64,000 nt of DNA, from contig NZ_KE384030.1 of NCBI RefSeq assembly GCF_000423545.1, forward strand, positions 1 to 64,000, read 5' to 3'. This document shows positions 20,800 to 31,571 of this stretch, piece after piece; within the stretch, counting starts at the first letter, position 1; each line of letters opens with the position of its first letter. Both the position numbers and the translations under genes were made by a program. The notes under the pieces were generated by a model. That model was given only the letters and a program-made list of their open reading frames with translations, did not search any database and was not told where the DNA came from. The stretch comes from Metapseudomonas resinovorans DSM 21078 (GTDB lineage Bacteria > Pseudomonadota > Gammaproteobacteria > Pseudomonadales > Pseudomonadaceae).

Positions 20800-21243
20800 T
20801 CAATGGGCTCGCATCTGATAGAGCCCGCGGCTCTGCGCAACCACTTCGCCGTCGGCGTCCAGTAACTGCAGCTCCAGCAGGTAGTCGGCCTTGCCGTTGG
20901 TTTCGGCCTCTTGCTGGATGCGCGTGATTTCCTCGCTGCCCATGCGTGCTTCGACCGTAATGTCCCCCTTGGCGGGGCGGCGGAAGCGCAGGTTCATTTC
21001 CTTGATGATGGGGTAGAAGCGGCGGCTGTCGAAGCTGGTGAGAAAGAGCGCGCCGCCGGGTACTTCGGCCAGGGTGAAGAGTGCCCCGGCGTAGAGCGTG
21101 CCGATGTGGTTCTGGTTACCTTCCAGGGGCATGCGCAGGCGCACATGGCCGGGCTCCAGGACCTCGGCCTTGAGGCCGCTGCGTTTGACGAAGGCGATCT
21201 GTTCCTCGGTCAGCTGGCGAACCAGTTCGATGGGCATGGACAT
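20800..21243 (-). CDS. Hotdog-fold thioesterase-like protein (DUF4442/YiiD-C type)
   Basis: This 147-residue protein has a hotdog fold with HIGTLYAGALFTLAEVPGG as its central helix and LRFRRPAKGDITVEARM as the following strand pair. Relatives hydrolyse acyl-CoA or other thioesters, but the substrate is unknown. ATG 21243 has a GGAG ribosome-binding site. It is in a run of minus-strand genes with trxC upstream (89-base gap) and the Usp gene downstream. Confidence 0.75.
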   Translation of the reverse strand: MSMPIELVRQLTEEQIAFVKRSGLKAEVLEPGHVRLRMPLEGNQNHIGTLYAGALFTLAEVPGGALFLTSFDSRRFYPIIKEMNLRFRRPAKGDITVEARMGSEEITRIQQEAETNGKADYLLELQLLDADGEVVAQSRGLYQMRAH

Positions 21244-21332
21244 GGCGGACTCCGGCTTGGCGATGTCCAGAGACTAGCGGCCGTGGCCATCCGGGCAATG
21301 ACCGGGATGGCCAGCATGATTGACCGAAGCGA

Positions 21333-21767
21333 TCAGATGCCTTGGGCGCTGAGCCAGCCGAGCAGTTGCGGCAGGGGCAGCGCACCGCTCTGGCGTGCGA
21401 CCTCGCGGCCATCCTTGAACAGGATCAGCGTGGGGATCGAGCGGATGCCCAGTTGCCCGGCGAGGTTGCGGTTGGCCTCGCTGTCCAGCTTGCCCAGCCG
21501 GCAACGGCCCTGGAGCTGGCCGGCGGCCTGCTGGTAAATGGGGGCGAAGGCCTTGCAGGGACCGCACCAGTCGGCCCAGACATCCACCAGCAGCGGCAGG
21601 TCGCCGCGTAGTTGCTTGGCGAAGCTGGTCTCATTCAGGTCGAAGGGGGCGGTGGGTAGCACGGCGCCCTTGCAATGCCCGCAACGCGGCGAGTCGCCCA
21701 GGCGGGCGGCGGGAATGCGGTTCAGGCTGGCGCAGTGGGCGCAGGGAACAAGCAAAGGATCGGTCAT
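21333..21767 (-). CDS. trxC: Thioredoxin 2 with N-terminal zinc finger
   Basis: TrxC is a cytoplasmic protein-disulfide reductase involved in oxidative stress defence. The N-terminal zinc-binding pairs CAHC and CGHC (about residues 9-12 and 29-32) are diagnostic of thioredoxin 2. The redox motif WCGPC follows at about 68-72, and the cis-Pro is in RSIPTLILF. The length is 144 residues. ATG 21767 has a GGAG ribosome-binding site. Confidence 0.92.
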   Translation of the reverse strand: MTDPLLVPCAHCASLNRIPAARLGDSPRCGHCKGAVLPTAPFDLNETSFAKQLRGDLPLLVDVWADWCGPCKAFAPIYQQAAGQLQGRCRLGKLDSEANRNLAGQLGIRSIPTLILFKDGREVARQSGALPLPQLLGWLSAQGI

Positions 21768-21822
21768 GAGGGACTCCAGAGTCGGTGATACCGATCTGGA
21801 GCCGCGCCTGCGAATTTCAAGG

Positions 21823-23610
21823 TTACTGCAGCGGCCAGATGCGCGGGATCACCAGCATGGCGACCCCGACCATGAGGATGTTCAGCGGGATGCCAATGCG
21901 CATGAAGTCGCTGAATCGGTAGCCGCCGGCGTTGTAGACGAAGGTGTTGGTCTGGTAGCCGATCGGAGTGGCGAAGCTGACGCTGGCGGCGAACATCACC
22001 GCGACCACGAACGGCCGGGGGTCCAGTCCGAGGCTTTGGGCAATGCCGATGGCGATAGGGGTGACGAGGACCGCCACGGCGTTGTTGGAGAGGATCTCAG
22101 TGAGGATGGTGGTCAGCAGGTAGACGAAGCCCAGCATCAGCAGCGGGCTGGCGTTCGGGATCGCGGCCATGGTCTTGGCCACGACGAGGTCGATCAGTCC
22201 CACATTGTCCATGGCGATGCTGATGGCGAGCATGCCGAAGATCAGGCTCAGTACTTTCCAGTCCACGGCCTTGTAGGCGTCATCTACGTCCAGGCAGCGG
22301 GTGCCCAGGACCACGGCGCAAGCGATGATCGCCAGCCCCTCGATGGGCATGAAGCTGAAGGCGGACAGGACGACCACTGCCAGGGTCGCAAGTATTGCGA
22401 TGGGCGCCTTGTCGCGGCGGTAGGCGCGTTCCTGCACGGCATTGAGGCTGATCAGGTCGCCGTTGTCGGCGAAGCGCTTGATCTGTGCAGGCGTGCCTTC
22501 CACCAGCATCACGTCGCCGAACTGCAGCTGGAAGTCGTCCAGGTTACCCTGCACGTTCTCGTCCTGGCGGTGCACGGCAAGCACGGCGATGCCATAGCGC
22601 GCGGTGAGGTCGAGGTCGCGCATGGGGCGGTTGCTGTAGCGCGAGTTACGCCCGACGATGGCCTCGGCCACGATCACATCATGGCTGCTGACGGTCTCGA
22701 AGGCCTCGCCGCGGTTGAAGGTGAGCTTGTTGCTCTCCCGCAGGTCGACCACGTCCTTGACCTGGCCGTGCAGGACCAGCAGGTCGCCGGCCGCCAGTGC
22801 CGTGTCATGGCCCGGCTCGGTGATTTCCAGCTCGTCGCGGAAGATTTTCAGCACCTTCAGGCCACTGCCGCCGTTGAGGTTGGCCTCGCCGATGGTGCGG
22901 CCGATCACCGGTGAATCGTGGGGCACCAGCAACTCACTCATGAAGGTTCGGCCCAGGTCCGGGCGCAGTTGCTTGGAGAGGGTTTCGCGGTCCGGCAGCA
23001 GGCGGCGGCTGAACAGCATCAGGTAGACGAAACCGACGGCGCAGAAGGCCAGGGCCGCCGGGGTGATCTCGAACATGCCGAACGGCTCGAGGCCGGCCTT
23101 GCGCGCCACGCCGTCCACCAGGATGTTGGTGGAGGTGCCGATCATGGTCAGCATGCCGCCCAGCACCGTGGCATAGGACAGCGGGATCAACAGTTTCGAA
23201 GGCGAGCTGCTGGCACGTTTGGCCAGGGCGATGGCTACCGGGGTGAGGATGGCTACCACCGGGGTGTTGTTGAGGAAGGCAGACACCACCAGGGCCGTGA
23301 TCATCAGGCCTGCGAGCACGCGGGTGGGGCTGTCGCCCACCAGGTCACCGAGCCAGTTGCCAAGGGCATCGATGCAACCTGTGCGCTCCAGCGCTGCCGA
23401 GAGCACGAACATGCAGGCGATGGTTACGGGGGCGGAGTTGGAAAGCACGCCGAGCACGTCGTGGGGCGTGAGTTGCTGAGCGGCCAGCAGGGCGGCGACG
23501 GCGATGGCCACAACCACGTCCGGGGTCCACTTTTCGCGGACGAACGCATAGAGCACCCAGACCAGGAGCGCAGACACGAATAGCAGAGGGAAAGCGTCCC
23601 AAGAGGGCAT
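21823..23610 (-). CDS. SLC13-type (DASS/ArsB-like) transporter with two RCK_C domains
   Basis: This integral membrane permease has about 10-12 helices, split by two cytoplasmic TrkA-C/RCK_C domains at roughly residues 205-400. The signature SFLNNTPVVAIL and later LSNNAVAVLVTPIAI are the two (S/N)NT-type substrate/Na+ loops of the SLC13/citrate-permease superfamily. Relatives move sulfate, dicarboxylates or other anions with Na+, but the substrate cannot be assigned here. The length is 595 residues. ATG 23610 has an AAGGAA ribosome-binding site. Confidence 0.88.
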   Translation of the reverse strand: MPSWDAFPLLFVSALLVWVLYAFVREKWTPDVVVAIAVAALLAAQQLTPHDVLGVLSNSAPVTIACMFVLSAALERTGCIDALGNWLGDLVGDSPTRVLAGLMITALVVSAFLNNTPVVAILTPVAIALAKRASSSPSKLLIPLSYATVLGGMLTMIGTSTNILVDGVARKAGLEPFGMFEITPAALAFCAVGFVYLMLFSRRLLPDRETLSKQLRPDLGRTFMSELLVPHDSPVIGRTIGEANLNGGSGLKVLKIFRDELEITEPGHDTALAAGDLLVLHGQVKDVVDLRESNKLTFNRGEAFETVSSHDVIVAEAIVGRNSRYSNRPMRDLDLTARYGIAVLAVHRQDENVQGNLDDFQLQFGDVMLVEGTPAQIKRFADNGDLISLNAVQERAYRRDKAPIAILATLAVVVLSAFSFMPIEGLAIIACAVVLGTRCLDVDDAYKAVDWKVLSLIFGMLAISIAMDNVGLIDLVVAKTMAAIPNASPLLMLGFVYLLTTILTEILSNNAVAVLVTPIAIGIAQSLGLDPRPFVVAVMFAASVSFATPIGYQTNTFVYNAGGYRFSDFMRIGIPLNILMVGVAMLVIPRIWPLQ

Positions 23611-23847
23611 GGAGTTCCTTAGAGGGCGTGCGAATCTCGTATGAGGTATCGGGCGCGCCTGTAAGGCACCCGCGCAAGGCCGCCAATTTAGTGGGGTTTT
23701 TTTAGAGAGTCTAAGACAATTTCAATAGGTTTATATGTCATTTGGTTATCAGCGGAAGGCTGTATTCCTGCCTTGCCATGCAGCTGTATGCCTGCAGCGC
23801 CGGGGGCATCAGCTAGGCTGGGTCTTTCCATTCAAGAGGTGGCAGTG

Positions 23848-24543
23848 ATGAGGATGCTGGGCGTTCTGGGTGGGATGAGCTGGGAATCCACCGTTACCTA
23901 TTACCAACTGCTCAACCGAGGCGTGCGCGACCGTCTGGGCGGGCTGCATTCGGCGCCTCTGCTGCTGCACTCGGTGGACTTCGCGCAGATCGCCGCGCAG
24001 CAGAAGGCCGGTGAATGGGAGGCTGCCGGTGGGGTGTTGGCGCAAGCCGCGCGTGGGCTGGAGGGTGCTGGTGCGACGGCGCTGTTGTTGGCCACCAACA
24101 CCATGCACAAGGTCGCTGCGGCCATCGAGCAGGCCGTGGATATTCCGCTGTTGCACATTGGCGATGCCGTTGGCGGGGCGCTGCGTGCGGGCGGCGTCGA
24201 GCGTGCGGCCCTGCTTGGCACCCGCTTCACCATGCAAGAAGACTTTTACCGCGAACGCCTGGACCGGAGCTTCGGCATTCAGGTGCTGGTGCCCGACGCG
24301 GAGGCAATGGCGGAGATCGACCGGGTGATCTTCCAGGAACTCTGCGTGGGGCAGTTCCTGCCTGCTGCCCGAACCTTCTATCTCGACCAGCTGGCGCAGT
24401 TGAAGGCGCGGGGTGCGCAGGCGGCCATCCTCGGTTGTACAGAAATTGGTCTGTTGCTGGACGGCTGCGCCTCGCCGCTGCCGCTGGTGGACAGCGCCGA
24501 GCGGCATGTGGCGATGGGCTTGGACTGGATGTTGGGCCGCTAG
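23848..24543 (+). CDS. Aspartate/glutamate racemase family protein (YgeA/L-DER type)
   Basis: This PLP-independent racemase opens with the family start MLGVLGGMSWESTVTYYQ. The acid/base pair appears as Thr83 in ATNTMHK and Cys197 in ILGCTEIG. This Thr/Cys pairing is the one I recall for E. coli YgeA, rather than the Cys/Cys pair of MurI-type enzymes. The length is 231 residues. ATG 23848 has AAGAGG upstream, and an earlier in-frame ATG at 23773 lacks support. The gene is a solitary + strand gene between two minus-strand blocks. Confidence 0.87.
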   Translation: MRMLGVLGGMSWESTVTYYQLLNRGVRDRLGGLHSAPLLLHSVDFAQIAAQQKAGEWEAAGGVLAQAARGLEGAGATALLLATNTMHKVAAAIEQAVDIPLLHIGDAVGGALRAGGVERAALLGTRFTMQEDFYRERLDRSFGIQVLVPDAEAMAEIDRVIFQELCVGQFLPAARTFYLDQLAQLKARGAQAAILGCTEIGLLLDGCASPLPLVDSAERHVAMGLDWMLGR

Positions 24544-24550
24544 CCCTGAT

Positions 24551-24608
24551 TTGTAGGAGCCAGCTTGCTGGCGAAAAAAGTCGTTCGCTAGCAAGCTAGC
24601 TCTTACAG
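24551..24608. repeat. REP-type inverted repeat between convergent genes
   Basis: TGTAGGAGCCAGCTTGCTGG (24552-24571) and its imperfect mirror CTAGCAAGCTAGCTCTTACA (24588-24607) form a long hairpin. The core GTAGGAGC...GCTTGCT...GCGAA is that of Pseudomonas extragenic palindromes. It lies between the convergent racemase and selO stops, where such elements are common and can act as terminators. Confidence 0.75.
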
Positions 24609-24618
24609 GGATCGCGGC

Positions 24619-26091
<1,473 letters not shown>

Positions 26092-26120
26092 TCATGCCGC
26101 CGTCGGCGCTGGAAGTGGAC

Positions 26121-29100
26121 TCATCTGGCTTCCGGGACCGGTGCCTTGTCCTTGATCGGTATGCCTTCGGCTTCGGTATCGCCATGTTTGTCGATCCTGC
26201 GGGTGAGGGTGACGTCCATCTTCGGCGTACTGGAGGTATTGATGTCGTGCTCTTTGAACAGCTGGTCGATGCGACGGTTCAGTTCGTCCGTGGCCAGGCC
26301 TCTGTCGCTGAGCTCGCGCACATAGATCTTCAGTTCGTGATCTAACGTGGCAGGGCCATAGGTTTTCAGCTGCACGGTGGGTGCAGGGTCGCGGAGTACG
26401 CGCGGGTTCTCCTGAGTGGCTTGCAGCAGCAGCTTGCGCACCATCTCGAGGTCGAGATCGCTGCTGCGGTTGACGCTGTACTCCAGCACGATGCGGGTGA
26501 CGGTGTCGGTCAAGGTCCAGTTGATCAGCTGGCTGGTAAGGAAGGTCTGGTTTGGGACGATCACTTCCTTACGGTCGCTGTCGGTGATGTGGGTGGCGCG
26601 AATGTGGATACGGTTCACCGTGCCGGTGACAGTGCCGATGGTGACCAGGTCGCCGATGCGCACGGGGCGCTCGAACAGCAGGATCAGGCCGGAGATGAAG
26701 TTGGCGAAGATCGCCTGCATACCGAAGCCGATACCCACCGAGAGGGCGGCCACCAGCCATTGCAGCTTGTCCCAGCTGACGCCGAGGGTGGACAGCGCCG
26801 TGACAAAGCCAATGCCAGCAATGGCATAGGACAGCAGGGTGGTCGTGGCGTAGGCGCTGCCCTGGGCCAGCTTCAGCCGGGATAGCACCAGGACCTCCAG
26901 CAGGCCTGGCAGGTTGCGCGCGAGCGCCATGGTAATGCCGGCGATGATCAATGCACCGAGCACGTCCAACAGGCTGATGGGCACCTGCGTGGCGGCATTG
27001 CCGGTGCCGGTGGAGTACTGGTAGAGGGTGATCTGGTCGAGGTAGGCGAACACGCTGATCAGGTCGGCCCAGACCAGGTACAGGCAGGCGATGAACACGC
27101 CCAGCAGCGCCAGGCGGATCAGGCGCAGCGACTGCTGGTTGACCTTTTCGATGTCGAGGGTCGGCTCTTCCACCACGACCTCTTCGCCCTCTGCATTCTC
27201 CTTGGTCTGCGCCTGGCGCTTGGCGAGCACCCGCTGGTAGGCGAGGCGCCGCGCCGCCACAGAGAGGCCGCGGACGAAGGCTGCCTCGACCAGCAACAGG
27301 ACGATCACCAGGTAAAGAGAGGTAATCAGCCGATCGGTGAGTTTGAGCGAGGTGTAGTAGTAACCGAAGCCCACCGCGACGATGAAGACCAGCGGAACCA
27401 GCGTGAAGGCGACGCCGATCAGCAGGCGGACAGGTGATGTCTGCTCGCGCATGGGTTCGGCCAGCAACAGGTTGCTCAGCACCAGGGTCATCAAGGCATA
27501 GCAACTGAGCACTACGATGACGCCGATGATGTCGTCTGCCAGCGCAGCGGGTTGGTGCTCGGCGACGGTGACGATGGCTACCAGCGCCATGACCACGCCA
27601 CCCAGGCGACGGATCTGGCTGCGCAGGAAGGCGACCCGAGGGCGGTCCCAGTGGAAGTGCAGTTCGGCGATGCCGCCCGGTGCAAGGATGCGGTAGAGGG
27701 TATAGAACACCATCCAGGCCTGGGCCATCTCCATAAAGGCGGCGCCCAGGGTGGCGTTTTGGCCGCGGGCGTCGATCTGCAGGGCGAAACCGCAGAGGAC
27801 CAGGAACAGGCTGACCGGCAGGGCGAGCATCACGGTGAGGAACAGCGCCATTGGCGTGTGCAGTTGGCTGTCACGCTTGAAGTGGCCGACGTCCTGGTTG
27901 ATCTCGTGGAGCTTGGCGTACAGGTAGCGACGCTTCCACAGCAGGCCGCCAATCACCAGAAGCAACGGCAGGAACAGCCAGGGACGGTCCACCAGGCCCT
28001 CGCCCAATTCGCGCAGCCCTGCACCCCAGGGCATTTCTGCCAACTGGCGTTCCAACAGGTGCGGCGTGGATTTCAGCCAGTTGAGGTCCAGTGGCTTGTT
28101 GCTCGGAATCCAGAACATCTGCTCGTCGAGGGTGTTGCGCAAGGCCTGGGAGGTCTCCTGCAATTGCTTCTGGTTGAGCTGCAGGGTGATGGATTCGTTG
28201 AGCAGGGTGTTGAGCTCACGACTCAGGCGATCGAGCAGCTCGGCGCGGGTGGAGACCAGTTTCATCAAGGTCGTACGCAGATCCGCTGTCACTTGCTCGG
28301 GCGGCTGCTCGGCGAGCAGGTCATCAACATAGGCCTGCTGGTTGCTCAACTGGTCGCGCTGCTGATTCAGCTCGAACTGGTAGAGACGGATATCGGCGAT
28401 CTCATCGGCCAGGTTCTTGTCCAGGTGCAGGAGGGGCAGGGCCTGCTTCTGCTGGTAGAGGATCTTGGCCAGCAGCAGGCTGCCCTTGAGTACGCTGATC
28501 TGCTCTTCCAGGGCCTGGTCGGCCTGGCTGAGGTTGTCCAGTTGCTGGCGGGTCTGCAGGTTCTGCTGGGTCAGCTCGTTGAGACGGTCGGTGGCACGCA
28601 GCAGGTAGTCGGACATCTTCAGGTTGATGGCGCTTTCTTTCGCGAGCAGGCTATCCGGCGTCGCCTTGTCAGTGTCGCGGGAGAGTTCGGCCACCGTCTG
28701 CTCCGAGCTTTCCCGGCGCATCTCGTTGATCAGCGACTGCAGGTCCTGGGTTTCCTGCTCAAGGCGGCGGATGCGCTCCATGAGCAGGTCGCGCTGGCTG
28801 TTGCCGAGGTCCTGCAGCAGGCTGTTGCCCGCCAGCTCTTCGCGGCGCAATTCGGTCTGGGCAGCGAGGGCGGCCTGCTCGGCGCTGAGCAGGTTGCGCT
28901 GATTGTCGCTGATGGTCTTGCCGTTTTCCTTGCCGGTCTTGAGATTGTTGTTGATCTGCTGGATACGCGTCTGGTTGGTACTGATCTCGGCCTGGGCCCG
29001 CTCCGGGCGGGTCTGGGAGGTGATGATCAGGCTGTTGGCGTCGGCCAGTGACTTCTGCCGCTCGGCCAGTTCGCTGCTGCGCTCATCCAGCAGCTTTTCC

Positions 29101-29453
29101 AGTTGTGCGAGTTCGGATTTGCCATAGCGCTCTTTCACCGCGATTGGCGGGCTGTTCTTCAGCCGCGTCAGTTCGCGCTGTGCTTCATTGATCAGACGGG
29201 GGGCATCGCTCAGCTGTCGTTTGAGCGCTGTCAGGGCTTGCTGGCTTTCCTGCTGGCTGGCCACGAAGGTCTGAGTCTGTTCCTCGAGCGAGGGCTTGTC
29301 CTGGGCCTCGCCTTCGGCGGACTTGCTCTCGGTTGGCGCGGCAGTCGGTTTGGGCAAGGCAGCGCCGACGGTGGGGGCAGCTTGCAGGTAGGCCGGAGTC
29401 AGGCAGAGGCCCAGCAGGGTGGCAGCAAGAAAGGTGCGCAAGGAGGCAATCAT
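26121..29453 (-). CDS. MscK/KefA-type mechanosensitive channel
   Basis: This is a large inner-membrane channel that opens under membrane tension to release solutes. A signal peptide (to about AYLQA) is followed by a long periplasmic coiled-coil region (about residues 40-470). A multi-helix membrane domain (about 480-880) and a C-terminal MscS core come next, with the pore-helix run FGMQAIFANFISGLILLFE and the beta domain IGDLVTIGTVTGTVNRIHI. About 1110 residues is the MscK size class. ATG 29453 starts directly with the signal peptide. An in-frame TTG at 29477 would add eight residues. The coiled-coil region is rich in Gln and Leu. Confidence 0.9.
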   Translation of the reverse strand: MIASLRTFLAATLLGLCLTPAYLQAAPTVGAALPKPTAAPTESKSAEGEAQDKPSLEEQTQTFVASQQESQQALTALKRQLSDAPRLINEAQRELTRLKNSPPIAVKERYGKSELAQLEKLLDERSSELAERQKSLADANSLIITSQTRPERAQAEISTNQTRIQQINNNLKTGKENGKTISDNQRNLLSAEQAALAAQTELRREELAGNSLLQDLGNSQRDLLMERIRRLEQETQDLQSLINEMRRESSEQTVAELSRDTDKATPDSLLAKESAINLKMSDYLLRATDRLNELTQQNLQTRQQLDNLSQADQALEEQISVLKGSLLLAKILYQQKQALPLLHLDKNLADEIADIRLYQFELNQQRDQLSNQQAYVDDLLAEQPPEQVTADLRTTLMKLVSTRAELLDRLSRELNTLLNESITLQLNQKQLQETSQALRNTLDEQMFWIPSNKPLDLNWLKSTPHLLERQLAEMPWGAGLRELGEGLVDRPWLFLPLLLVIGGLLWKRRYLYAKLHEINQDVGHFKRDSQLHTPMALFLTVMLALPVSLFLVLCGFALQIDARGQNATLGAAFMEMAQAWMVFYTLYRILAPGGIAELHFHWDRPRVAFLRSQIRRLGGVVMALVAIVTVAEHQPAALADDIIGVIVVLSCYALMTLVLSNLLLAEPMREQTSPVRLLIGVAFTLVPLVFIVAVGFGYYYTSLKLTDRLITSLYLVIVLLLVEAAFVRGLSVAARRLAYQRVLAKRQAQTKENAEGEEVVVEEPTLDIEKVNQQSLRLIRLALLGVFIACLYLVWADLISVFAYLDQITLYQYSTGTGNAATQVPISLLDVLGALIIAGITMALARNLPGLLEVLVLSRLKLAQGSAYATTTLLSYAIAGIGFVTALSTLGVSWDKLQWLVAALSVGIGFGMQAIFANFISGLILLFERPVRIGDLVTIGTVTGTVNRIHIRATHITDSDRKEVIVPNQTFLTSQLINWTLTDTVTRIVLEYSVNRSSDLDLEMVRKLLLQATQENPRVLRDPAPTVQLKTYGPATLDHELKIYVRELSDRGLATDELNRRIDQLFKEHDINTSSTPKMDVTLTRRIDKHGDTEAEGIPIKDKAPVPEAR

Positions 29454-29540
29454 CGCGATCGGGTAACTCGGGTTCAAATGCGGCTAATGATATGCCACGA
29501 CGGCCTTTGCGGGACTGTCTGGCACGAGCGGTAGTGATCC

Positions 29541-29562
29541 GGGTTCGCGCATAGGCGAACCC
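29541..29562. repeat. Hairpin between MscK-like gene and nhaP2
   Basis: GGGTTCGC (29541-29548) and GCGAACCC (29555-29562) form an 8-bp perfect stem with a 6-base loop. There is no T-tract, so a terminator function for nhaP2 is only possible. Confidence 0.35.
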
Positions 29563-29617
29563 CGGGTTTCCATGGCGGGGGCCTGACGACTCGGGAGAGC
29601 CGTCCTAGACGCGTCCT

Positions 29618-31360
29618 CTAGAGGAACAGCCCCGGACGACCCTGCCCTTCGGGGAATTTGACGCCCACTTTGCGTACCTTGTTCCCTTCCATCAGCGCAA
29701 CGGTCCAGGTCAGGCCGTTCCATTCCACCTGGTCTCCGACCACCGGCTCGCCGCCGATTTCGTGGGCAATGAAACGGCCCAGGGCCTGGTGGCCATCCAG
29801 CTCGCCGAGCTTGAGGCCATAGAGCGCGGCCACCGCAGACAGCTGGGCATCGCCTTCCAGGACAAAGTCGCCGAAGAAGCGCAGGTCCAACCCGCGCTGA
29901 GGCGCCTGGCTGAACAGTTTGCCGAGGGCAGAGAGGTCATGCTCGTGGCCGACGACACAGAGGATGTCGCCAGCTTCCAGGGTGGTACTGCCCGATGGGT
30001 GCAGCAGCTCCTTGCCGCGGAACAGGGCGGCGATACGGGTGCCTTCGGGCATTTTCAGCTCGCGCAGGGCGGCGCCGATGCACCACTTCTCGGCCCCCAG
30101 TCGGTAGACGAACAGCTCCCACTCGCTAGTGGGGTGTACTTCCAGGCCCGCGCGGGAGATCGGCGCGGGCTCGGGCGGTACCGTGACTCGCAGCAGCTTG
30201 GCGGCCCAGGGCAGGCTGGTGCCTTGTAGAACCAGGGACACCAGCACGATGAAGAACGCCACGTTGAAGAACAGCTGGGCATTGGGCAGCCCGGCCATCA
30301 GCGGGAACACGGCGAGAATGATTGGCACCGCGCCGCGTAGGCCAACCCAGGCAATGAAGGCCTTTTCGCGGTCGTGGAACGCGCGGAAGGGCAGCAGGCC
30401 GAGGAACACCGACAGCGGACGGGCAAAGATGATCATCCACAGCGCCAGGCCCAGGGCCGGTAGCAGAATCGGGAACATTTCGTGTGGCGTGACCAGCAGG
30501 CCGAGCACCAGGAACATGCCGATCTGCGCCAGCCAGGTGAGGCCGTCGAGCATGTGCAGTATTCCGTGGCGGGAGCGGATTGGCCGGTTGCCGAGGTACA
30601 GGCCGAAGAGATAGACGGCAAGGATGCCGCTGCCCTGTACGGCGTTGGTCACGGCGAACACCAGGATGCCGCCGGCCACTACCAGCAGGGGGTAGAGGCC
30701 GTTCGCCAGGGTCAGGCGATTGATCAGTTGCAGCATCAGCCAGCCACCGACGAAGCCCAGCAGGGTGCCGATGCCGAACTGTTGGATGATGTGCACGACA
30801 AAGGTCCAGCTGAAGCCGGTCTGGCCGCTGGCGAGCATCTCGATCAGGGTCACGGTGAGGAACACCGCCATCGGGTCGTTACTGCCCGACTCGATTTCCA
30901 GGGTCGCGCTGACGCGCTCGTTGAGGCCGCGTCCACCCAACAGGCTGAACACCGCTGCGGCGTCGGTGGAGCCGACGATGGCGCCGATCAGCAGGCCTTC
31001 CAGGGTGCTCAGGTTGAATAGCCAGGCGGCGGCCACACCAGTCAGTCCTGCGGTGACCAGCACCCCGATGGTGGCCAGGGACAAGGAGGGCCAGAGCGCC
31101 ACGCGGAAGGTGGCGGCACGGGTTCGCATGCCGCCGTCCAGCAAGATAATCGCCAGCGCCAGGTTGCCCACCAGGTAGGCCTGGGAATAGTTGTTGAAGA
31201 CGATGCCGCCAGGGCCGTCGCTGCCGGCGAGCATGCCGACCACGAGGAATACGACGAGGATGGGGACGCCGAAGCGTGACCCGAAGGCGCTGACCAGAAT
31301 ACTCATGCCTACCAGCACCGCGCCGATCAGGAACAGGCTATTGACGGTGGTGGCATCCAC
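29618..31360 (-). CDS. nhaP2: NhaP2-type K+/H+ antiporter (CvrA)
   Basis: This CPA1-family antiporter exchanges K+ or Na+ for protons across the inner membrane. About 13 helices carry the conserved [13 protein letters not shown] (TDAA) and [12 protein letters not shown] (ND) ion-binding motifs. A cytoplasmic RCK_C domain (about residues 405-485) and a C-terminal CorC/HlyC-like domain follow, as in NhaP2. The length is 580 residues. The start is GTG with AAGGAG upstream. Confidence 0.88.
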   Translation of the reverse strand: MDATTVNSLFLIGAVLVGMSILVSAFGSRFGVPILVVFLVVGMLAGSDGPGGIVFNNYSQAYLVGNLALAIILLDGGMRTRAATFRVALWPSLSLATIGVLVTAGLTGVAAAWLFNLSTLEGLLIGAIVGSTDAAAVFSLLGGRGLNERVSATLEIESGSNDPMAVFLTVTLIEMLASGQTGFSWTFVVHIIQQFGIGTLLGFVGGWLMLQLINRLTLANGLYPLLVVAGGILVFAVTNAVQGSGILAVYLFGLYLGNRPIRSRHGILHMLDGLTWLAQIGMFLVLGLLVTPHEMFPILLPALGLALWMIIFARPLSVFLGLLPFRAFHDREKAFIAWVGLRGAVPIILAVFPLMAGLPNAQLFFNVAFFIVLVSLVLQGTSLPWAAKLLRVTVPPEPAPISRAGLEVHPTSEWELFVYRLGAEKWCIGAALRELKMPEGTRIAALFRGKELLHPSGSTTLEAGDILCVVGHEHDLSALGKLFSQAPQRGLDLRFFGDFVLEGDAQLSAVAALYGLKLGELDGHQALGRFIAHEIGGEPVVGDQVEWNGLTWTVALMEGNKVRKVGVKFPEGQGRPGLFL

Positions 31361-31523
31361 TGGTGGCTCCTTGCATGGGGGGAGGGGCTATGGGGCATGC
31401 AGGGGGCGCATGCCGAGGAATTCTAACCTGCCGGTGGCAAGCCCCTGCAAGATTTCATGCAGGGTTCTTGCCAGCGGCTGGAACGGCGGTTCCCCGGGCG
31501 TGGCCAGTCTCAGCGAGCGGGCA

Positions 31524-31550
31524 TAAAAAAGCCCCGCATGTGCGCGGGGC
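31524..31550 (-). terminator. Terminator of the acyl-CoA dehydrogenase gene
   Basis: On the minus strand, GCCCCGC pairs with GCGGGGC around a 6-base loop and runs into six Ts, 22 bases after the stop codon. Confidence 0.85.
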
Positions 31551-31571
31551 GTGAAATACCCTGAAAAAGGG

